The translations under genes and the position numbers were made by a program. From contig NZ_SRRU01000006.1 of the NCBI RefSeq assembly GCF_004784465.1, positions 1 through 64,000 on the forward strand: a DNA stretch of 64,000 nt, in the 5' to 3' direction. The first letter of the stretch is position 1. Each line of letters begins with the position of its first letter. The notes under the pieces were generated by a model. It made no database searches, was not told the DNA's origin, and saw only the letters and a program-made list of their open reading frames with translations. Source of the stretch: Streptomyces griseoluteus (GTDB lineage: Bacteria; Actinomycetota; Actinomycetes; Streptomycetales; Streptomycetaceae). Shown piece by piece: positions 7,201 to 18,105 of this stretch.

Positions 7201-9693
7201 GAGATCCTGGAGCTGAAGACGACGATCAACACGATGGTCGACCAGCTCTCCAGCTTCGCCGAGGAGGTCACCCGCGTCGCCCGCGAGGTGGGCACCGAGG
7301 GCCAGCTCGGCGGCCAGGCCCGCGTGCTCGACGTGGACGGCACCTGGCGGGACCTGACGGAGTCGGTGAACGAGATGGCCGGGAACCTGACCCGGCAGGT
7401 GCGCGCCATCGCCAAGGTGGCGACGGCGGTGACCCGCGGCGACCTGAACCTGAAGATCGACGTGGACGCGTCCGGGGAGATCCAGGAACTCCAGGACTAC
7501 ATCAACAAGATGATCGCCAACCTGCGCGACACCACGATCGCCAACAAGGAGCAGGACTGGCTCAAGGGCAACCTCGCCCGGATCTCGGCGCTGATGCAGG
7601 GCCGCCGGGACCTGGAGGACGTCGCCTCGCTGATCATGAGCGAGCTGACCCCGGTGGTCTCGGCGCAGCACGGCGCGTTCTTCCTGACCATGCCGTTGCT
7701 GGACGGCCAGGATCTCACCGGGGACGGCGAGGAGGAGTACGAGCTGCGCATGCTCGGCTCCTACGGCTGCTCCACGGGCGCCATGCCGACCTCGTTCCGG
7801 CCCGGCGAGGGGCTGATCGGGACGGCCGCGCAGGAGAAGCGGACGATCCTGGTCAGGGATGTGCCGAGCGGCTATCTGAAGATCTCCTCGGGGCTGGGGG
7901 AGGCCCCGCCGGCGCAGGTCATCGTGCTGCCGGTGGTGTTCGAGGGCAATGTGCTGGGGGTGATCGAGCTGGCGTCGTTCACGCCGTTCACGCACATCCA
8001 GCGGGACTTCCTCAACCAGATCGCGGAGATGATCGCCACCAGCGTCAACACGATCTCCGTCAACACCAAGACCGAGCAGTTGCTGAAGCAGTCCCAGTTG
8101 CTGACCGAGCAGCTCCGGGAGCGCTCGGCGGAGCTGGAGAACCGGCAGAAGGCGCTGCAGTCCTCCAACGCCGAACTGGAGGAGAAGGCCGAGCTGCTGG
8201 CCCGGCAGAACCGGGACATCGAGGTCAAGAACACCGAGATCGAGGAGGCCCGGCAGGTCCTGGAGGAACGCGCCGAGCAGCTCGCTGTGTCGATGCGCTA
8301 CAAGAGCGAGTTCCTCGCCAACATGTCGCACGAGCTGCGTACGCCGCTCAACTCGCTGCTGATCCTGGCCAAGCTGCTCGCCGACAACGCGGAGAGCAAC
8401 CTGTCCCCGAAGCAGGTCGAGTTCGCCGAGACCATCCACGGCGCCGGGTCCGACCTGCTCCAGCTCATCAACGACATCCTGGACCTGTCCAAGGTCGAGG
8501 CCGGCAAGATGGACGTCTCCCCGACGCGGATCGCGCTGGTCCAGCTCGTGGACTACGTGGAGGCGACCTTCCGCCCGCTGACCGCCGAGAAGGGCCTGGA
8601 CCTTTCGGTGCGGGTCTCGCCGGAGCTGCCCGCGACCCTGCACACCGACGAACAGCGCCTCCTCCAGGTGCTGCGCAACCTGTTGTCCAACGCGGTGAAG
8701 TTCACCGACTCCGGCTCGGTGGAGCTGGTGATCCGGCCCGCCGGCACGGATGTGCCGCAGACCATCCGGGAGCAGTTGCTGGAGGCCGGGGCGCTCACCG
8801 ATCCGGACGCCGATCTGATCGCGTTCTCGGTCACCGACACCGGCATCGGCATCGCGGCCAGCAAGATGCGGGTGATCTTCGAGGCGTTCAAGCAGGCCGA
8901 CGGCACGACCAGCCGCAAGTACGGCGGCACCGGCCTCGGCCTGTCGATCTCGCGGGAGATCGCCCAGTTGCTCGGCGGTGAGATCCACGCGCAGAGCGAG
9001 CCGGGGCGCGGGTCCACGTTCACGCTCTACCTGCCGCTGCACCCGAGCGAACTCCCGCCGCAGGGCTACCAGCAGTCCGTGCCCCCGCTGGAGGCCGGAG
9101 AGCTGGTCGCCTCGGAGGCGCATCTGTCGGCCAAGCTGACGGACCCCAGGGCCGAGACGCCGGCCGAGGTGACGTCGTACCGGGAGACGCAGAACGGGCC
9201 CGCCGCGCTCTTCCGGCGGCGGCGCCGGAACCTGCCCGAGGCCGAGCCGCGGCCGGAGCAGCCGATCACCGTCGAGCAGCCGGAGGACACCGAGCGCCCG
9301 GTGCGCGCGGTGCGGTTCGGCGGCGAGAAGGTGCTCATCGTCGACGACGACATCCGCAACGTCTTCGCGCTCACCAGCGTCCTGGAGCAGCAGGGCCTGT
9401 CGGTGCTGTACGCCGAGAACGGCCGCGAGGGCATCGAGGTCCTGGAGCAGCACGACGACGTGGCCGTGGTGCTGATGGACATCATGATGCCCGAGATGGA
9501 CGGGTACGCGACCACGAACGCGATCCGCAGGATGCCGCAGTTCGCCGGGCTGCCGATCATCGCGCTGACCGCGAAGGCGATGAAGGGCGACCGGGAGAAG
9601 GCGCTCGAGTCGGGTGCCTCCGACTACGTCACCAAGCCGGTCGACCCCGATCACCTGCTGACCACCATGCGACAGTGGATGCGGCCGGAGTGA
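4234..9693 (+). CDS. osaA: Poly-HAMP hybrid sensor histidine kinase, OsaA
   Basis: The 1819-aa kinase starts at GTG 4234, chosen because GGGAGGG ends 5 bases before it; an in-frame GTG at 4204 has no such site. There is no signal peptide or membrane segment, so it should be cytoplasmic. The first ~1100 residues are eleven HAMP-type units of 92 residues each, recognisable by the motif TAVAxGDLSxK. They are followed by a GAF domain (about 1120-1270), a long coiled coil (1275-1360), a HisKA domain with MSHELRTPLN (His1366), an ATPase domain (NLLSNAVKFT, DTGIGI, GGTGLGL) and a receiver (VLIVDDD, Asp1749 in VLMDIMMPEMDG). Architecture and place match S. coelicolor osaA (SCO5748), required for osmoadaptation with osaB. 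The transmitter and receiver appear intact. Confidence 0.95.
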   Translation: MESGAATRGNKTRAKGRPSPRRSGGVTEVDTAALHRLLAALESMRDGNFRKRLTVSGDGVMSEIAAVFNEVADRNLHLTGELARVRRTVGREGKLTERLETGACEGSWAAAVENSNALVDDLVWPVSEVSRVLTAVAEGDLSPRMDLRTEAPDGTGHPLRGEFLKVGRTVNNLVDQLSTFTDEVTRVAVEVGTDGKLGGQAKVRGMSGSWKDLTESVNTMANRLTAQVRDIALVTTAVAGGDLSRKVTVQVAGEMLELKNTVNTMVEQLSSFSSEVTRVAREVGTEGILGGQAQVPGVAGVWKELTDSVNTMAGNLTLQVRGISQVTTAVANGDLSQKVTVPARGEVAQLAETINQMTETLRIFADEVTRVANEVGAEGRLGGQANVPGAAGTWKDLTDSVNTVFRNLTTQVRDIAAVTTAVASGDLSQKVTVDVAGEMLELKNTVNGMVDQLSAFGAEVTRVAREIGVEGELGGQAQVSGAAGTWKDLTDSVNTAFRNLTGQVRNIAQVTTAVANGDLSQKVTVDVSGEMLQLKNTVNTMVDQLSSFADQVTRMARDVGTEGRLGGQARVDGVSGTWKELTDSVNFMAGNLTSQVRNIAQVTTAVANGDLSQKIDVDARGEILELKNTINTMVDQLSAFADQVTRVARDVGTEGRLGGQAQVPGVAGVWRDLTDSVNGMAGNLTAQVRNIAQVATAVARGDLSQKITVDARGEILELKNTLNTMVDQLSSFAQEVTRVAREVGTEGMLGGQAEVQGVSGTWKDLTQSVNFMANNLTIQVRNIAEVTTAVAKGDLSKKITVDAKGEILELVTTVNTMVDQLSSFAEQVTRVAREVGTEGILGGQAHVPGVTGIWKDLSNNVNLMANNLTMQVRNISQVASAVANGDLTRQVTIEARGEVAQLADTINTMVKTLSSFADQVTKVAREVGTDGILGGQAHVPGVAGTWKDLTESVNGMASNLTGQVRNIAMVTTAIAKGDLTKKIDIDARGEILELKTTINTMVDQLSSFAEEVTRVAREVGTEGQLGGQARVLDVDGTWRDLTESVNEMAGNLTRQVRAIAKVATAVTRGDLNLKIDVDASGEIQELQDYINKMIANLRDTTIANKEQDWLKGNLARISALMQGRRDLEDVASLIMSELTPVVSAQHGAFFLTMPLLDGQDLTGDGEEEYELRMLGSYGCSTGAMPTSFRPGEGLIGTAAQEKRTILVRDVPSGYLKISSGLGEAPPAQVIVLPVVFEGNVLGVIELASFTPFTHIQRDFLNQIAEMIATSVNTISVNTKTEQLLKQSQLLTEQLRERSAELENRQKALQSSNAELEEKAELLARQNRDIEVKNTEIEEARQVLEERAEQLAVSMRYKSEFLANMSHELRTPLNSLLILAKLLADNAESNLSPKQVEFAETIHGAGSDLLQLINDILDLSKVEAGKMDVSPTRIALVQLVDYVEATFRPLTAEKGLDLSVRVSPELPATLHTDEQRLLQVLRNLLSNAVKFTDSGSVELVIRPAGTDVPQTIREQLLEAGALTDPDADLIAFSVTDTGIGIAASKMRVIFEAFKQADGTTSRKYGGTGLGLSISREIAQLLGGEIHAQSEPGRGSTFTLYLPLHPSELPPQGYQQSVPPLEAGELVASEAHLSAKLTDPRAETPAEVTSYRETQNGPAALFRRRRRNLPEAEPRPEQPITVEQPEDTERPVRAVRFGGEKVLIVDDDIRNVFALTSVLEQQGLSVLYAENGREGIEVLEQHDDVAVVLMDIMMPEMDGYATTNAIRRMPQFAGLPIIALTAKAMKGDREKALESGASDYVTKPVDPDHLLTTMRQWMRPE
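4600..7540 (+). repeat. Eleven 276-bp HAMP-coding repeats inside osaA
   Basis: The GGCGAT/GGTGAC codons of the GDL motif recur at 4648, 4954, 5230, 5506, 5782, 6058, 6334, 6610, 6886, 7162 and 7438. The spacing is exactly 276 bp except for the first interval (306 bp), where the first unit carries a 10-residue insertion. Neighbouring units are very similar at both DNA and protein level, while the last unit is the most divergent. The copy number could vary by recombination between strains or collapse during short-read assembly. Confidence 0.95.
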
Positions 9694-9934
9694 CGCTACG
9701 ACAGGACCGGTCGCGGGGGCGCGGTGCACAGCGCGGGCCAGGTGTGGGAACCTCGGATTCCGGGAACCTTCCAGGCTCTGCCCGCGTTTGAACTGTGTGC
9801 ACCGTGACATCGCGGTGACAGGGTGTGGCGACGGGCGGGGTGCGGCTACGATGACCGGCACAAGGACGGGCGGCGAAAGGGAGTCGTCCCCTGGGGCGGC
9901 GCCCGGTGTACCGCCGGGGCGAGGAGGGCGGGCC

Positions 9935-10612
9935 ATGGTGCAGAAGGCCAAGATCCTCCTGGTCGATGACCGGCCGGAGAATCTGCTGGCGCTGGAGGCC
10001 ATCCTCTCTGCGCTCGATCAGACGCTGGTGCGGGCATCTTCCGGGGAGGAAGCGCTCAAAGCACTGCTCACGGACGATTTCGCGGTCATCCTGCTGGATG
10101 TCCAGATGCCGGGTATGGACGGCTTCGAGACGGCCGCGCACATCAAGCGGCGGGAGCGGACCCGGGACATCCCGATCATCTTCCTCACCGCGATCAACCA
10201 CGGCCCGCACCACACCTTCCGGGGTTACGCGGCGGGCGCGGTCGACTACATCTCCAAGCCGTTCGACCCGTGGGTGCCGCGCGCCAAGGTCTCGGTGTTC
10301 GTCGAGCTGTACATGAAGAACTGCCAACTGAGGGAGCAGGCGGCGCTGCTGCGGCTCCAGTTGGAGGGCGGGCAGAAGGACACGGTCGACAGCAAGGAGC
10401 CCGCGGGGCTGCTCGCGGAGCTGTCCGCCCGGCTCGCGGCCGTCGAGGAGCAGGCCGAGGCGCTCTCCAAGCAGTTGGACGACGAGTCCGCCGACGCGGC
10501 GGCGGTGGCCACGGCCGCGCACCTGGAGCGCAAACTCACCGGTCTGCGCCGGGCGCTGGACGCCCTGGAGCCGGGCGCCGACGGCTCCGCCGCACTCCCT
10601 CCGCAGAGTTGA
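9935..10612 (+). CDS. osaB: Response regulator without DNA-binding domain, OsaB
   Basis: The 225-aa protein starts at ATG 9935, preceded by GAGGAGGG. Residues about 5-125 form a receiver (ILLVDDRPENL, phospho-acceptor Asp55 in ILLDVQMPGMDG, and the conserved Lys in YISKPFDP). The rest has no DNA-binding domain. It is rich in Leu, Glu and Ala heptads (about 140-205) and should form a coiled coil. This matches osaB of S. coelicolor (SCO5749), essential for growth and development under osmotic stress and the partner of OsaA. It probably acts by protein-protein contact, perhaps through OsaC and SigB, which is inference. It lies 241 bp downstream of osaA and may have its own promoter. Confidence 0.93.
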   Translation: MVQKAKILLVDDRPENLLALEAILSALDQTLVRASSGEEALKALLTDDFAVILLDVQMPGMDGFETAAHIKRRERTRDIPIIFLTAINHGPHHTFRGYAAGAVDYISKPFDPWVPRAKVSVFVELYMKNCQLREQAALLRLQLEGGQKDTVDSKEPAGLLAELSARLAAVEEQAEALSKQLDDESADAAAVATAAHLERKLTGLRRALDALEPGADGSAALPPQS

Positions 10613-10652
10613 CGCCCCGCCGGATCTCCGGCCTGCCATGAGCGGGCGTCAA
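10609..10652. terminator. Possible terminator / cruciform between osaB and ftsK
   Basis: TTGACGCCC (10609-10617), which overlaps the osaB stop codon, pairs with GGGCGTCAA (10644-10652); the loop contains a second small palindrome CCGGATCTCCGG. There is no U tail, which is common in Streptomyces. Confidence 0.5.
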
Positions 10653-10737
10653 TTCGACGCCCCGCCAGGGGCGACACGAACGGGTGAAGCAGTGGGCACA
10701 CGTGTCCGCTGTCGTCTCCCCCGGTAACCTCCATCCC

Positions 10738-13440
<2,703 letters not shown>

Positions 13441-13646
13441 GGCTTCGGGCCACCCGGCGTGTCGGGACTGCGCCGGGTGGCGGCACCACCGTGATCCACC
13501 CGTTAAACATCGGCGGGCAACCGTTTCCCTTCGCAGTACGTCAAGTTGAGCGAGAGCAGGGGTGCAGGTACCGGCCTGGGCCTCCCGCTCCCGTCCGCCG
13601 TCGGGCTGACCGGCCATTCCGATGGCGTACAAGTTCGTTCGCCCGC

Positions 13647-13677
13647 TTGCCCCACCCTTTCGTACCCCGCCTAGACT
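13647..13677 (+). promoter_or_regulatory. Predicted promoter of the RodZ-like gene
   Basis: TTGCCC (13647-13652) and TAGACT (13672-13677) are separated by 19 bases and resemble a vegetative Streptomyces promoter. A start near 13684 would leave a leader of about 37 nt before GTG 13721. Confidence 0.6.
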
Positions 13678-13720
13678 GAACGCTCAGCACAGGTGGCTCA
13701 CACGCTCGAAAGGCGCCCCC

Positions 13721-14566
13721 GTGTCCATCGGCAGCAACTCCCCCGAAGACGAGCCCCCGTTCACCGACGCCCCCCAGGCCGACGGTCCCTCCGTCGGCAC
13801 CGCCCTGCGCCAGGCCCGCGTCGCGGCCGGGCTGAGCGCGGATGACGTCAGCAACGCCACCCGCATCCGCCTCGCCATGGTGCACGCCATCGAGGAGGAC
13901 GACTTCTCCTCCTGCGGCGGCGACGTATACGCGCGCGGCCACATCCGCAACCTGGCCAAGGCGGTCCACCTCGATCCCGCCCCGCTCATCGCGCGGTTCG
14001 ACGCCGAGCACGGCGGCCGGCCCGCGCCCACCCCGGCGGCCCCCCTGTTCGAGGCGGAACGCATCCGCCCCGAGCGCCGGGGCCCCAACTGGACCGCGGC
14101 CATGGTCGCGGCGATCGTCGTCGTCATCGGCTTCGTCGGTTTCACCGCCATCAAGTCGCAGACCGGCGGCGACACGGACGTCCAGGCCGTCGAGGGCAAC
14201 GCCTCGCCGTCCGCCAGCAAGTCGGCCGCGCCCACCCCGAAGTCGGGGCAGTCCGCCACGCCGAAGTCCGACCCGTCCGACAGCGCCATCGCGGCCGCCC
14301 CGCAGGACAAGGTGACCGTCCGGGTCACGGCGCCGGGCGGGCGGAGCTGGATCTCCGCGAAGGACCACAACGGGCGCATGCTGTTCGACGGGCTGCTCAA
14401 CAAGGGCGAGTCCAAGACCTTCCAGGACAGCACCAAGATCAACCTGATTCTCGGTGACGCCGGGGCGATCGAGCTGTACGTCAACGGCAAGAAGATCGAG
14501 GACGACTTCCGGCCCGGTGCCGTGGAGCGGCTCACGTACACCAAGGGCGACCCCGAGGTCGGGTGA
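13721..14566 (+). CDS. RodZ-like HTH membrane protein (HTH_25 plus DUF4115)
   Basis: The 281-aa protein begins at GTG 13721 with AAAGG 8 bases upstream. The N-terminal half carries an Xre-like helix-turn-helix of the RodZ/HTH_25 type (about 25-90; VGTALRQARVAAGLS, GDVYARGHIRNLAK). A single transmembrane helix follows (AMVAAIVVVIGFVGFTAI, about 128-146), then a Ser/Pro/Ala-rich spacer and a C-terminal beta domain of the DUF4115 type (about 195-280; WISAKDHNGRMLFDGLL). Such proteins link the cytoplasmic face of the membrane to cell-shape or cell-wall machinery in other bacteria. The role in Streptomyces is not established as far as I know. It sits between ftsK and rimO. Confidence 0.85.
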   Translation: MSIGSNSPEDEPPFTDAPQADGPSVGTALRQARVAAGLSADDVSNATRIRLAMVHAIEEDDFSSCGGDVYARGHIRNLAKAVHLDPAPLIARFDAEHGGRPAPTPAAPLFEAERIRPERRGPNWTAAMVAAIVVVIGFVGFTAIKSQTGGDTDVQAVEGNASPSASKSAAPTPKSGQSATPKSDPSDSAIAAAPQDKVTVRVTAPGGRSWISAKDHNGRMLFDGLLNKGESKTFQDSTKINLILGDAGAIELYVNGKKIEDDFRPGAVERLTYTKGDPEVG

Positions 14567-14599
14567 CGCCTTCCGGGCGCCCGGAGCGAGCGGACACGG

Positions 14600-14629
14600 A
14601 CGGGGTTGGCCGACAACGGCCAACCCCGT
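14600..14629 (+). terminator. Terminator between RodZ-like gene and rimO
   Basis: A 12-bp perfect stem ACGGGGTTGGCC with its complement, loop GACAAC, lies 33 bases after the stop codon. There is no T tract. Confidence 0.75.
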
Positions 14630-14668
14630 CGACATGGGGTGCGGGACAGACAAAGTAGTCTTGAGCCC

Positions 14669-16141
14669 ATGCCTGAACGCCGTACCGTCGCACTAGTCAC
14701 TCTCGGCTGCGCCCGTAACGAGGTGGACTCGGAGGAGCTCGCAGGCCGTTTGGAGGCGGACGGCTGGCAGCTTGTCGAGGACGCCGCGGACGCCGATGTC
14801 GCCGTGGTCAACACCTGTGGGTTCGTCGAAGCCGCCAAGAAGGACTCCGTCGACGCCCTCCTCGAGGCCAACGACCTCAAGGACCACGGCAGAACCCAGG
14901 CCGTCGTGGCGGTGGGCTGCATGGCCGAGCGGTACGGCAAGGAACTGGCCCAGGCGCTGCCCGAGGCCGACGGCGTGCTCGGCTTCGACGACTACGCCGA
15001 CATCTCCGACCGCCTCCAGACCATCCTGTCCGGCGGGGTCCACGCCGCCCACACCCCGCGCGACCGCCGCAAGCTGCTGCCGATCAGCCCGGCCGAGCGC
15101 CAGGAGTCCGCGGCCGCCGTCGCCCTGCCCGGCCACGGCCCGGCCGACCTCCCGGACGGCCTCGCGCCCGCCTCCGGCCCGCGCGCGCCCCTGCGCCGCC
15201 GCCTCGACGGCTCCCCGGTCGCCTCGGTCAAGCTCGCCTCCGGTTGTGACCGGCGCTGCTCCTTCTGCGCCATCCCGTCCTTCCGCGGCTCCTTCATCTC
15301 CCGCCGCCCCAGCGACGTCCTCAACGAGACGCGCTGGCTGGCCGAGCAGGGTGTGAAGGAGGTCATGCTGGTCTCCGAGAACAACACCTCCTACGGCAAG
15401 GACCTGGGCGACATCCGCCTGCTGGAGTCCCTGCTGCCCGAGCTGGCCGAGGTCGACGGCATCGAGCGGGTGCGTGTCAGCTACCTCCAGCCGGCCGAGA
15501 TGCGCCCCGGCCTGATCGACGTGCTGACCTCCACCCCGAAGGTCGTGCCGTACTTCGACCTGTCCTTCCAGCACTCCGCGCCGAACGTGCTGCGTGCCAT
15601 GCGCCGCTTCGGTGACACCGACCGCTTCCTTGAGCTGCTGGACACCATCCGGAACAAGGCCCCCGAGGCCGGCGTCCGCTCCAACTTCATCGTCGGCTTC
15701 CCCGGCGAGACCGAGGGCGACCTGGCCGAGCTGGAGCGCTTCCTGACCGGCGCCCGCCTGGACGCCATCGGGGTCTTCGGCTACTCCGACGAGGAGGGCA
15801 CGGAGGCGGCCACGTACGACACCAAGCTCGACGAGGACGTGGTGGCCGAGCGTCTCGCCCACATCTCCCGGCTCGCCGAGGAACTCGTCTCGCAGCGCGC
15901 CGAGGAGCGCCTCGGGGAAACCGTGCGCGTCCTGGTGGAGTCCGTCGACGGCGAGGACGGGGTGTACGGCCGCGCCGCGCACCAGGCCCCGGAGACGGAC
16001 GGCCAGGTGCTGCTCACGAGCGGCGAGGGTCTCGCCGTGGGACGTATGGTCGAGGCGAAGGTGGTCGGCACCGAGGGGGTCGACCTGGTGGCCGAGCCGC
16101 TTCCGGGCTCGTCGGTGTGTAGCGAGGAGGCGGCCAGATGA
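14669..16141 (+). CDS. rimO: Ribosomal protein S12 methylthiotransferase RimO
   Basis: This 490-aa radical-SAM enzyme adds a methylthio group to an aspartate of ribosomal protein S12. It has an N-terminal UPF0004 domain with LGCARNEVDSEELAG, CGF and VGCMAERYG cysteines (4Fe-4S ligands), a radical-SAM core with SGCDRRCSFCAIPSFRG (CxxxCxxC), and a C-terminal TRAM domain. The LGCARN and SFCAIPSFRG signatures separate RimO from MiaB, which is also in this window. A TAGTCT box (14656-14661) lies 7 bases before ATG 14669 with no ribosome binding site, so the mRNA is probably leaderless. The stop overlaps pgsA by 4 bases (ATGA). Confidence 0.95.
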   Translation: MPERRTVALVTLGCARNEVDSEELAGRLEADGWQLVEDAADADVAVVNTCGFVEAAKKDSVDALLEANDLKDHGRTQAVVAVGCMAERYGKELAQALPEADGVLGFDDYADISDRLQTILSGGVHAAHTPRDRRKLLPISPAERQESAAAVALPGHGPADLPDGLAPASGPRAPLRRRLDGSPVASVKLASGCDRRCSFCAIPSFRGSFISRRPSDVLNETRWLAEQGVKEVMLVSENNTSYGKDLGDIRLLESLLPELAEVDGIERVRVSYLQPAEMRPGLIDVLTSTPKVVPYFDLSFQHSAPNVLRAMRRFGDTDRFLELLDTIRNKAPEAGVRSNFIVGFPGETEGDLAELERFLTGARLDAIGVFGYSDEEGTEAATYDTKLDEDVVAERLAHISRLAEELVSQRAEERLGETVRVLVESVDGEDGVYGRAAHQAPETDGQVLLTSGEGLAVGRMVEAKVVGTEGVDLVAEPLPGSSVCSEEAAR

Positions 16142-16881
16142 CCGGAGTCCCGGCATCCGCCTCGGGCGGCTCCTCCGGCGCGCGCGGCGCGACCGGCCAG
16201 GCCGTCGACGGTGCTCCGGAGGTCTCCGACCCCGCCGCCGCCATGGAGGCGCGGCACCCGCGCGGCGGCAAGCTCGCGGCCGCGGCCGTCAACCAGGCCA
16301 GCGTCTGGAACGTCGCCAATCTGCTCACCATGCTCCGCCTGCTCCTGGTGCCGGGCTTCGTGGCGCTGATGCTGGCGGACGGCGGCTACGACCCGGCCTG
16401 GCGCTCCTTCGCCTGGGCGGCCTTCGCGGTCGCCATGATCACCGACCTGTTCGACGGGCATCTGGCACGCACCTACAACCTGGTCACCGACTTCGGGAAG
16501 ATCGCCGACCCGATAGCGGACAAGGCGATCATGGGCGCGGCGCTGATCTGCCTGTCCTCCCTGGGCGACCTGCCCTGGTGGGTGACGGTGGTCATCCTGG
16601 GCCGGGAACTCGGCATCACCCTGCTGCGTTTCGTGGTCATCCGGTACGGCGTCATCCCGGCCAGCCGGGGCGGCAAGCTGAAGACGCTCACCCAGGGCGT
16701 CGCGGTCGGCATGTACGTGCTCGCGCTGACCGGCTGGCTGGCCACCCTGCGGTTCTGGGTGATGGCGGCCGCGGTCGTCCTCACGGTGGTCACCGGCCTC
16801 GACTATGTGAGGCAGGCCATGGTGCTGCGTCGCCGGGGAATCGCGGAGCGGGCGGCGGCGTTGGAAGAGCGAGAAGCGTGA
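16138..16881 (+). CDS. pgsA: CDP-diacylglycerol-glycerol-3-phosphate 3-phosphatidyltransferase PgsA
   Basis: The 247-aa integral membrane protein makes phosphatidylglycerol phosphate, the precursor of phosphatidylglycerol and cardiolipin. The CDP-alcohol phosphatidyltransferase signature is complete (LFDGHLARTYNLVTDFGKIADPIADK region: DG-x2-AR-x8-G-x3-D-x3-D). The helices after it are hydrophobic. The N-terminal ~50 residues are Ala/Gly-rich and extra-long compared with most bacteria. ATG 16138 overlaps the rimO stop, and its own stop overlaps the GTG of cinA, so the three genes are translationally coupled. Confidence 0.94.
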   Translation: MTGVPASASGGSSGARGATGQAVDGAPEVSDPAAAMEARHPRGGKLAAAAVNQASVWNVANLLTMLRLLLVPGFVALMLADGGYDPAWRSFAWAAFAVAMITDLFDGHLARTYNLVTDFGKIADPIADKAIMGAALICLSSLGDLPWWVTVVILGRELGITLLRFVVIRYGVIPASRGGKLKTLTQGVAVGMYVLALTGWLATLRFWVMAAAVVLTVVTGLDYVRQAMVLRRRGIAERAAALEEREA

Positions 16882-17423
16882 ACCCCACGGCCACCGAATT
16901 GGTGCGGCTACTCACAGTGAACGGCGAGACGCTCGCCGTGGCCGAGTCGCTCACCGGTGGCCTGGTCGCCGCCGAGATCACCTCGGTCCCCGGCGCCTCC
17001 CAGGTGTTCCGGGGTTCGGTCACCGCCTACGCCACCGAGCTGAAGCACCGGCTCCTCGGCGTCGACGCCGGTCTGCTGGAGCGGTCCGGCGCGGTGGACC
17101 CGCAGGTCGCGGCCCAGATGGCGACCGGTGTGCGCGAGGCCCTCGGTGCCGACTGGGGCATCGCCACCACCGGGGTGGCCGGCCCCGATCCGCAGGACGG
17201 GCAGCCGGTCGGCACGGTGTACGTGGCCGTCGACGGACCTCTCCGGCAGGGTTCGCCTTCCGCCTCCGGCGGAAAAGTGGAGGCCCTGCGGTTGAACGGC
17301 GGCCGTGCGGAAATTCGTATGGAGAGTGTACGGAGCGTACTCGCAATGCTTCTTGCGGAGCTTGCGGGCGAACAGACCGGAAATGAGCGGGCACAGGATA
17401 CGGAACGGAACGGGGGGTTTTGA
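16878..17423 (+). CDS. cinA: CinA C-terminal-domain protein (nicotinamide-nucleotide amidase type)
   Basis: The 181-aa protein starts at GTG 16878 inside the pgsA stop (GTGA). It consists only of the CinA C-terminal domain: VAESLTGGLVAAEITSVPGAS, the SVTAYATELKHRLLGVD strand and ATTGVAGPDPQDGQPVGTVYVAV. In other bacteria this stand-alone domain deamidates nicotinamide mononucleotide (PncC), recycling NAD breakdown products. The larger CinA form has an extra N-terminal molybdopterin-binding-like domain, absent here. pgsA-cinA-clgR is a conserved actinobacterial string. Confidence 0.9.
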   Translation: MNPTATELVRLLTVNGETLAVAESLTGGLVAAEITSVPGASQVFRGSVTAYATELKHRLLGVDAGLLERSGAVDPQVAAQMATGVREALGADWGIATTGVAGPDPQDGQPVGTVYVAVDGPLRQGSPSASGGKVEALRLNGGRAEIRMESVRSVLAMLLAELAGEQTGNERAQDTERNGGF

Positions 17424-17532
17424 TGTTTGCAGCCCTGAGTGAACACGACATCGCTCCCCGCACGGCCGCGGCGCGAGGCGGTACGGTGGGGCGAGAAGGA
17501 TGCGGCTACGCGGTCCGAGGAGGGAGCCACCG

Positions 17533-17907
17533 ATGATTCTGCTCCGTCGCCTGCTGGGTGACGTGCTGCGTCGGCAGCGCCAGCGCCAGGGCCGTACTCT
17601 GCGCGAAGTCTCCTCGTCTGCCCGGGTCTCACTCGGCTATCTCTCCGAGGTGGAGCGGGGGCAGAAGGAGGCTTCCTCCGAGCTGCTCTCCGCGATCTGC
17701 GACGCGCTGGACGTACGGATGTCGGAACTCATGCGTGAGGTGAGTGACGAACTCGCACTCGCCGAGCTGGCCCAGTCCGCCGCCGCCACCGACGGCGTAC
17801 CGGCACCGGTCCGGCCGATGCTGGGTTCCGTGTCGGTGACCGGTGTGACACCGGAACGGGTGACCATCAAGGCACCCGCCGAAGCGGTGGACGTGGTCGC
17901 CGCGTGA
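17533..17907 (+). CDS. clgR: Xre-family regulator ClgR
   Basis: The 124-aa protein starts at ATG 17533 behind GAGGAGGGA. An N-terminal helix-turn-helix (about 8-65; RRQRQRQGRTLREVSSSARVSLGYLSEVERG) is near-identical to ClgR, the actinobacterial activator of clpP/clpC and lon-type protease genes. The C-terminal half is short and flexible and ends in Val-Val-Ala-Ala; in S. lividans ClgR is itself degraded in a ClpP-dependent way and its C-terminal alanines matter. Position after pgsA-cinA supports the assignment. A box TACGGT at 17482 may be its -10 element, but no good -35 or ClgR box was seen. Confidence 0.92.
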   Translation: MILLRRLLGDVLRRQRQRQGRTLREVSSSARVSLGYLSEVERGQKEASSELLSAICDALDVRMSELMREVSDELALAELAQSAAATDGVPAPVRPMLGSVSVTGVTPERVTIKAPAEAVDVVAA

Positions 17908-17942
17908 CCTGCGCGCACGCGGCCTAGCGCCCGATACGTGTG

Positions 17943-17996
17943 AGCCCCGGCCGGGCCTCCCTGGATTTTTCCAGTGAGGTGCGGCCGGGGCTTTCT
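17943..17996 (+). terminator. Terminator after clgR
   Basis: AGCCCCGGCCG (17943-17953) pairs with CGGCCGGGGCT (17982-17992). An inner CTGG/CCAG hairpin and the trailing TTCTC make it a likely intrinsic terminator. Confidence 0.8.
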
Positions 17997-18105
17997 CATG
18001 TGCTTGTCCAGATGCTTTTCAGGTTCTTTGCTCCGTTTGCCCGGTGCGGGCGGCCCGGTCATGGTGGGAGGGACCCCAAGCCCGCCGAGGATCCGAGGAC
18101 AGCGG

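Noticed and set aside
4600..7540. CRISPR or satellite array suggested by the regular 276-bp period
   Set aside because: The repeats are in one open frame, code for HAMP units and have no spacers.
4087..10002. Very long open frame (1971 codons) on the minus strand opposite osaA
   Set aside because: Its translation is Arg/His/Leu/Gly-rich and echoes the repeat period of osaA; high-GC DNA leaves such antisense frames open. The plus strand has clear domains.
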